Shown piece by piece: positions 57,374-64,000 of a DNA stretch of 64,000 nt. Source of the stretch: Lasiosphaeria ovina (lineage: Eukaryota > Ascomycota > Sordariomycetes > Sordariales > Lasiosphaeriaceae); the NCBI GenBank assembly GCA_033439765.1, contig JAULSN010000002.1, forward strand, positions 4,774,001-4,838,000. Direction: 5' to 3'. How positions within the stretch are numbered: position 1 is the stretch's first letter; every line of letters begins with the position of its first letter. Below the pieces are notes generated by a model. It made no database searches, was not told the origin of the DNA, and was given only the letters and a program-made list of their open reading frames with translations. Made by a program: the position numbers and the translations under genes.

Positions 57374-59354
57374 TTTTGCGCGGTGTTGACACGACCTTTA
57401 CTCGTTGGTCTGTTTGCTGATGTTGGTGTTGGGGACGGCACGGATGTAAGGAGTGGGTTGAAGGGGGCGAGGAGGAGCACCAAGAAAGCCATGGTCGGCC
57501 GCAACAAATTACGTACCCGCGAACAATGGCCCCAGGGCTTACCAGCCTGCCGTCATGGCCAGACAGAATATGATAGGCGGATTCTTGACGCAGAAACTAC
57601 AACGGCAAAAACAATGGATGTCATAATTCTTCTGTCTACCTTACTTAGTGCCCGCGAGGTTGCTGGCGTGCAAGGCAACGGCGCACTAGGTAGATACCGA
57701 TAACCGTCATATTCCCCCTTCTCCCACCTCTTGCTTGGGTTCCACTTCACTGCATCCCCATCCCGTCTCCATCGCCAGCGCCAGCACCATCACCACCGTC
57801 ATCCATGTCCCCGTCTACAACCACGTACTTGGTCCAGCCATCGTCTCCAAACGAATCGGCATCTTGGAAATGTCTTCAAGCAACCTTGACTCCCTGTCAG
57901 CCCAACTGGCTGTGCGATGCCGGGTCTTTTGACGAAGATGGATGGGCACTCACCGCCCAAGCCAGCCAGGAAGGGCTAGGGAGAAATCCCACCCATTGGA
58001 TGCCAGTATCTTGTTGAAAGCGGGATGGAACTTCGCGACTGGGCGGGGTCGGCTTGTAGACAAGAGAGAGAGCAAAGGCAGAGCCTTCGCGGTATTCGCG
58101 AACCACTTACCTCTTGGCATTCCTGTCCATATTTGGCTTTTGTGCTCATCAACTGAAGCCACGATCTCGCCCACTAGAACCGAAAGTTCCAGAGTTCAAG
58201 TTTGGCGCCCAGGTATGGCCATGCCTACCGTTCCATTTTTTGAGGGGCATGTTGTCGCCCCGAAGCGGCAGCACAACTGCGAATGGCCGGTATCCCATCG
58301 CCAACACAAACAGGCGCAATACTGCGAACCTAATATCATTCGCACCACCCTAGGTTTGATCACGGGGAATAGCCGTCCCCGAATGTTTGCCCATCCTAGG
58401 GTCATGGAATTTATAGAAAGAAAGCAGGAAGAGGGCCCGTCATGTACGCCAGAATGCAAATGGCCCCAAGTTGAAAGATTCGCTCCCCAAGGCCCAATGC
58501 CAATCCTGACATGACTTTGGGTGCGCCTGGGCTGGGGAGCATATGGGAACGGGGGCGCCGTGTTGTTGATTGATTGATTGGGAGCCGGGTCCAGGCTGCG
58601 CTGCTCTCTGCACCATCGATCGCTTGATCGATTTACGGGCTCGCCCCAACCTCATGATTACCGGTAGTCCCACACACCAAGAACAGAAAGCCTTGACGGG
58701 CATAAACGCGTGAAAACCTCCACGACAATGAGGAAATTGTCCCTGAACGGCCAATAACACGGAGCTTTCGACACGTCTATGTTTATGCCTAAGCGCTTGT
58801 CAGAAACCTATACATGACTGAGATAATTTAGAGAGATGAGAAAATGCATACATCTTGACACTATTCATGATATCGATTCGGCGCTGGCTCGCCGACGATG
58901 CGGCCCTGACGTGTCTCTTCTTTGAGGTCTCAAGTGAGTTGGGGCGAGCTCTAAAACAGTGGGTTAACAAGGAAATTCGATGCACTACCTTAGTCAGCGA
59001 GCGCCCAGGTAAACTTTGGCCGGGAGGTGGGGGGCTGAAATGGAGAGCCGGCAGTTTTCCTTTTTTACCCGTGCTCCATCCAATCCTTGACCCTACTTGT
59101 GTAGCCGATGGGTACCACGTGATGTGTGAGCACAGCCACGGAAATAAATGGACTGGGCCACAGCACAGCTCGCCTTGCGCGTTAGGGCACCTGGGGCAGC
59201 CGCAGCGGGTTAGTGTGGCTCGTGCAAGTCCACACAGAAATTTCCAAAATATCGTTCTCCAACTTGGAGTATCTTGAGAGTCGCAACTTAACCTCCTTTC
59301 ACAACCTCGTCCACCCCGTCCTTCACTTCTAGGTCTTACGATAGGAAGGACAAG
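57374..59354. other. Divergent intergenic region
   Basis: About 2 kb between the 5' ends of the WHIM-type gene (-) and rpl2 (+). The last 80 bases before rpl2 are pyrimidine-rich (CCTCCTTTCACAACC), usual for ribosomal protein genes. Open frames here are short and overlap on both strands; none was accepted. Confidence 0.5.
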
Positions 59355-60433
59355 ATGGGTCGCGTCGTAAGTAGAACCCGGTGTTCTCCCTTTTCAATTT
59401 ATCTCGCTTGCGAATCCCCCCCAATTCGCATGAGGCCCAGCGACAATTCGACGATTGCCGATCGACGACGGACGGCCCTCGAGAGGCAATGTGCCAATTT
59501 ACGACGATATGTGGGAGATGGATGCTAACTTTGCTCCTTTTGCCTGCAGATTCGCAACCAGCGTAAGGGCCGCGGAAGCATCTTCACCGCAAACACCCGT
59601 CTCCGGAAGGCGCCCGCGAAGTTCCGCAACCTCGATTTCGCCGAGCGACATGGATATGTCCGCGGTATCGTGAAGGAGATCATCCACGACCCTGGTCGTG
59701 GAGCGCCGCTGGCACGCGTCACCTTTAGCTCGCCGTACAAGTTCAAGAAGCAGACCGAGACGTTCATTGCCAACGAGGGCATGTACACCGGCCAGTTCAT
59801 CTACGCCGGCAAGAACGCCGCCCTGACAGTCGGCAACATCCTTCCGCTGTCCTCCGTCCCCGAGGGTACCGTCGTCTCCAACGTCGAGGAGAAGGTGGGC
59901 GACCGTGGCTCGCTCGGCCGCACGTCCGGCAACTACATCACCGTTGTCGGCCACAACCCCGATGAGGGCAAGACCCGCATCAAGCTCCCCTCGGGCGCCA
60001 AGAAGGTCGTCAGTAGCAACGCCCGTGGCATGATCGGTATCGTTGCCGGTGGTGGCAGAACAGACAAGCCCCTCCTCAGTACGTGCCCGCATGCGGTCGA
60101 GACCTGAATTTTGCGCTGGGAGAATGAATGGGTGCTAACGAAATCTACAGAGGCTTCGCGTGCCAAGCACAAGTTCGCGGTTAAGAAGAACAACTGGCCC
60201 AAGACTCGTGGTGTTGCCATGAACCCCGTTGACCATCCCCACGGTGGTGTAAGTTTTGCTGCCGCCTCTTTGAGTACGAACGATGTGAATCTGATATGCT
60301 GCTACAGGGTAACCATCAACATATTGGTAAGGCGTCGACGATCTCGAGATACGCCACCCAGGGACAAAAGGCGGGTCTCATTGCTGCGAGAAGAACGGGT
60401 CTGCTGCGTGGTACTCAGAAGACGAAGGACTAA
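59355..60433 (+). CDS. rpl2: 60S ribosomal protein uL2 (Rpl2/L8)
   Basis: Four exons: 59355-59366, 59550-60078, 60151-60248, 60308-60433, giving 254 residues, the exact length of yeast Rpl2. The first exon is only 12 bases (Met-Gly-Arg-Val) and is followed by a 183-nt intron. Conserved blocks include [51 protein letters not shown] and [18 protein letters not shown]. The last contains the loop histidine near the peptidyl-transferase centre. uL2 binds domain IV of the 25S rRNA and helps join the subunits. The histidine-rich HPHGGGNHQH segment is split by the third intron. The splice model is fixed by this near-universal sequence. Confidence 0.97.
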
Positions 60434-61235
60434 GGCTTTCATGGTTGTCATCTGGGACAGGGGTTATACGGATTGCATTGGTCTTTGCTGCTTTGTAGTT
60501 GTGGCTGCGAGGGCGGACGGAAGACTTGCTCGTCTGCAAGCATCATGACCGTAAAGGAATAAAAAAACATGCCCAAACAGCCGAGCAGCAAGCAGTATGA
60601 ATGATGGTTGCAATCCCGGTTTTCGAGTACGGCGTTTTCAGGCCACGGTGCGGTGCAGCCAGAACTTTTAATCCATACCTTACGATCTATCGACCGAGAC
60701 AATGCAATGACGGTCGTTGTGCAAAACCCACAGTGGCGAGGAGATGCTTCAAGCCAGGTGGTCTGCTGGAGACAGCAGTTGGACGTCGTCAAAAGGTTGG
60801 TGATGATGCCTCGGGAAGTAGGTAGGCTACCTTAGGTAGGTAAGGTATTTGATATTCCGTCGACTTCTGTCAGGTGTCTTTTGGATCGGATGCCCCGCCT
60901 TCCTTAGCTACGTCAGCTTTATGAAAAGAGAAAATACCTAAATAAGTATCAAGAGACAGACTCGTTTCGACCCTCCGGTTCAATCGCGTTCGGCCTCCAT
61001 TTCAGCTCAAGAAATCATGTTCAAGACACCGTTGATGTTGTGTCCCAGGTCCGGAGCCAAGACGGTGTCTGCCGGGCTTACTACGAGGTCTTTCTGCATA
61101 TGGAAAGAGGCCGATGGCGGTCTCTGCCCCACCAAGCTTCAGTTGCCCCGCCTCAATTCCTCTCCCCTCTCCTCCCATACAAGTCAAAAAGCTTCCTACA
61201 CACGACTATCCAACCACAGCTACCCATCAAGCAAA
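60434..61235. other. Intergenic spacer
   Basis: rpl2 3' region followed by the ado1 promoter. It holds a CCTTAGGTAGGTAAGG palindrome-like word (60830-60846) and CT-rich sequence before the ado1 start. No gene was seen. Confidence 0.5.
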
Positions 61236-62866
61236 ATGGCGTCTACCAAAGATTACAGACTCCTCTGCCTGGAGAATCCTCTCCTCGGTAAGCAGGCTAG
61301 CAATGATATTTATCCCCAATGCCCCCCCAATTCGCATTTGTTGCCCTCGCTTTGCCCCTCGTCCTTCACCGCACAACACAGTCGCACAGGCAGACACATG
61401 CATTTACTCTAGAGGCCGAGCTCCGAGAGAGAGCACCGCACCGCACCGCACCGCAACAACCACGCATTGAGCTAACTCAACCGCAATGACAGACATCCAG
61501 GCTGTCGGCGACCAGGCCTTGCTTGACAAGTATGGCCTCAAGGCCAATGACGCGATCCTGGCCGAGGAGAAGCACCAGGGCCTCTTCGAGGACCTGCTCA
61601 ACAACTACGACGCCAAGCTGATTGCTGGCGGCGCGGCACAGAACACGGCGCGGGGTGCTCAGTACATTCTGTCCCCCAACAGCGTCGTGTACCTTGGTGG
61701 AGTCGGCGACGACAAGTACGCGGCCATCCTGCACGACGCTGTCAAGCAGGCCGGCCTGCGCGTCGAGTACCGCGTCGACGCCAAGGAGAAGACGGGCCGG
61801 TGCGGCGTCGTCATTACCGGCCACAACCGCAGCTTGTGCACCGAGCTGGGCGCCGCCAACCACTATGACCTCGAGCACCTCAAGAAGCCCGAGATCTGGT
61901 CCCTGGTCGAGAACGCCGAGGTCTTCTATATCGGAGGCTACCACTTCACGGGTAAGACCCCGCCCCTTTTCCCTTCTCCACTTGGTTTGGTCAAGTTTCC
62001 CAGGCAGCCATGACATCCGAGCTCACACCTGGACTGTCTAGTCTGCCCTCCCGCCATTATGGAGCTGTGCAAGCAGGCAGCCAGCGCCAACAAGCCCCTC
62101 ATCCTGTCACTGTCGGCGCCTTTCATCCCGCAGTTCTTCAAGGACCCCCTTGATGCGTCAGCGCCGTACTGGGACTATGTGATCGGCAACGAGGCCGAGG
62201 CGGAGGCATATGCCTCGTCGCACGACCTCGGCATTACCGACCTCAAGGAGATCGCCAAGGCGCTCGCGAACCTGCCCAAGGCCAACACCCAGCGCAAGCG
62301 CGTCGCCATTATCACCCACGGCACCGAGCCCACCCTCGTCGCTGTGCAGGGCGAGGATGAGGTCAAGGAGTTCCCCGTGCACGAACTCAGCAAGGAGCTG
62401 CTGAACGACACAAACGGCGCCGGCGATGCCTTCGCTGGCGGTTTCGCCTCTGGCATCGTAGAGGGCCGCTCTCTCGCCGAGTCCATCGACCGCGGCCAGT
62501 GGCTCGCTCGCCTGAGCATCCAGGAACTGGGTCCTTCGTAAGTCACTCTTTACTCCCCATCTGTCTCTCAATCACTGTCCAACGCACGCGTGAAAAAAAT
62601 TATATGTTGTGTCTGTGTGTGTGCTGTAATATGGCAATGCGGTTCGGTACATTCTGGTTCCGCAAAGCCCAAAAGCAACTACATTAAAAAAAGGAAATTT
62701 CTGCGATTCAGGCGCCCCAATTAATATTTTGCCCTCTGCGTTCCCCAACCCCTACCATACCCCTTTCTTGCCTCCCCAGGTATGAATCCGAGAAGGCAGT
62801 GTGCTAACTTTGTACCCATTAAAAAAAACCAGCTACCCCTTCCCCAAGCAGACATACCAAGCCTAA
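61236..62866 (+). CDS. ado1: Adenosine kinase (PfkB-family)
   Basis: Four exons: 61236-61287, 61493-61951, 62042-62537, 62833-62866, giving 346 residues. The enzyme phosphorylates adenosine to AMP and keeps the methyl cycle running by removing adenosine from S-adenosylhomocysteine. Seen in sequence: LENPLLDIQA at the start, AGGAAQNTARGAQYIL and YLGGVGDDKYA (first PfkB signature), NEAEAEAYA, and DTNGAGDAFAGGF with the catalytic Asp of the GAGD anion hole. The C-terminus SYPFPKQTYQA is encoded by the small last exon after a 295-nt intron. A second possible acceptor at 62778-62779 would give a different ten-residue end, so the last exon is the weakest point. Start codon follows a CAAAATGG context that fits fungal initiation. 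Confidence 0.94.
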
Positions 62867-63639
62867 TCGAGGCTTCGTCACGAAGTTGGGGTGGTGTTTC
62901 TTCTCCTTTTGTTTTGCACGCGTGAGTGGGCGTTGAGGACATGGGGAAAATATATGGGCTAAGGTTTCAACAACGGAAAGGGGGTTCTGCAGCATTGTGG
63001 GGAAAATATCTCTCTCGCATTTTTCAGTCAAAATTCAACTTCATGATATCCCGCCCTTTCGAGGCCCTCCAAGTTATGTTGTATATTTGGGAATAAACCC
63101 ATCAAGAAGAGAATCTCAAATATTTTATCCACCATACAACACTACCTAATGTGCTCCTGTTGCTGCTGCTAGACAAGGCAGTGGGGATCGCAAGCCGGCT
63201 ATTCCTTTCTCCATTCTGCATCGAAAAGAAGCGCGGCTCCAAGAGAGGGCGGACGCTATACCTGTGTGAGAGTATAGGTGTGACTATTTGCCTAGCGGCC
63301 TTCCAGTTTGGCAGCACGGCAATCTTCAAGACTTTGTTCAGTCAACTCACGAACCGGTTGGCGATGTTAACGACCGACACATGTTGGTAAAACGCCGATA
63401 TACCCTCTCCCTCTCATAATATGAAAGGGAGACTGCGGAAGCCCGCACTAGACGGGTTGCCGGTCATTTACCACTTTCTGTGTTGTCTTGAGTGCCGAAT
63501 GACTCAACCAGGACCAGTTGCGCCCAAGGATCTGGAGGTAGGAGACTGAGCAGACTAGTTTACTCGCAAGATCGCTCGGTGGACTCGAACGCAGTGCAAA
63601 TAGCAACTTGACTGATATTTTGGAAAACCAAGGGTAGCC
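62867..63639. other. Convergent 3' spacer
   Basis: Between ado1 (+) and the partial gene on minus. A TATGAAAGGGAGA segment and mixed sequence occur; no gene was seen. Confidence 0.45.
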
Positions 63640-64000
63640 TCAGCGCTTGGCCATGGTCTCAGGCTTTGGCCTCCCATCCGACTTTGAGCTAGTGGCGGGT
63701 TTCTGGATGGGCTTGACCATTCCCTTGCCATTGCTAGCAGCATTGTTAGAGATTGCAAAAGACTGATACTGGTTCGTCACATTTTGAGTCTGTTGAACCC
63801 CAAGCGTAGCGGACAAGGCAGTCTTGGGTCTGTAGTCGTTGGTCCAGACGCTCATTCGCGCCTGTCGGTCGAACTCGTCAGCCTGCGCAGTGGCAAACGC
63901 GTCAGTGGCAAACTGGTTGGTGGTACCACTACCGAGCGAATAGGGATCCAGCATTGCTGAGGCCGACGTCCTTTCGGTGACCCTACCATATGCGAGGCTG
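63640..64000 (-). CDS. C-terminal end of an unidentified gene (runs off the window)
   Basis: The frame is open from the right edge of the window to a TGA at 63640, about 119 codons. The visible part is polar and looks disordered: SLGSGTTNQFATDAFATAQ, DEFDRQARMSVWTNDYRPK, then QQTQNVTNQYQSFA and a basic end KSDGRPKPETMAKR. I do not recognise the family. An ATG at 63954 exists, but the open frame continues upstream of it (SLAYGRVTERTSASA), so it is more likely the last exon of a longer gene. Extending the sequence to the right would decide this. Confidence 0.5.
   Translation of the reverse strand, partial: SLAYGRVTERTSASAMLDPYSLGSGTTNQFATDAFATAQADEFDRQARMSVWTNDYRPKTALSATLGVQQTQNVTNQYQSFAISNNAASNGKGMVKPIQKPATSSKSDGRPKPETMAKR

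Noticed and set aside
63575..63610. tRNA-like GTTCGAGTCC on minus
   Set aside because: The flanking bases do not form a 5-bp T-stem and no cloverleaf could be drawn.

Overview
The window is nuclear DNA of a filamentous ascomycete, most likely a Sordariomycete of the Sordariales/Chaetomiaceae kind. This rests on GC-rich exons, short GT-AG introns of about 50-200 nt, closest-looking family members (an NRC-1-type Ste11 kinase, LaeA-like methyltransferase, DUF1770 protein, yapsin-like protease), intergenic TACTCCGTA and CCTTAGGTA-type words, and a transposon that carries the signature of repeat-induced point mutation (RIP). No tRNA, rRNA, CRISPR or bacterial operon signal was recognised. The genus is inference; species was not identified.

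Left part (1-44.9 kb), mostly housekeeping genes with wide spacers: ribosome-assembly factor Rpf1 (+), SLC35/TPT nucleotide-sugar-type transporter (-), nucleotide-sugar 4,6-dehydratase (+), LaeA-like methyltransferase (+), Vps18 of HOPS/CORVET (+), V-ATPase proteolipid (-), GPI-type aspartyl protease (+), Ste11/NRC-1 MAPKKK (-), a large PH-like/leucine-rich-repeat protein (+), HTD2-type hydroxyacyl-thioester dehydratase (-), prephenate dehydratase (-), and translation termination factor eRF1 (-). Exon structures were built from splice sites and frame arithmetic; each reconstructed CDS except the V-ATPase 5' end sums to a whole number of codons.

Middle (45.2-53.4 kb) is an 8.17-kb DNA transposon-like element. 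It has 21-bp perfect terminal inverted repeats, an 8-bp target-site duplication (GTTTGAGC), and a pair of 20-bp subterminal inverted repeats at each end. It carries two convergent decayed genes: a RecQ/DEAD-type helicase (+, 718 codons plus stop) and a DUF6589-family protein (-, 922 codons plus stop). Both are damaged only by point changes of RIP type (Trp and Gln codons to TAG/TAA, His to Tyr). A clean 2,086-bp LTR retroelement with only a gag gene, identical 230-bp LTRs and a 5-bp duplication (GTAGG) is nested inside the DUF6589 gene. Removing it restores a continuous frame. This composite is the most interesting object in the window: a helicase plus DUF6589 mobile element of a type I cannot match to a named superfamily.

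Right part (53.4-64 kb) returns to ordinary genes: DUF1770 protein (+), a WHIM/WSD-motif chromatin-type protein (-), ribosomal protein uL2 (+), adenosine kinase (+), and the C-terminal end of an unidentified gene (-) that runs off the window. Apart from the mobile elements, the genes do not form a pathway or biosynthetic cluster; they are independent cellular functions in a normal mosaic order.
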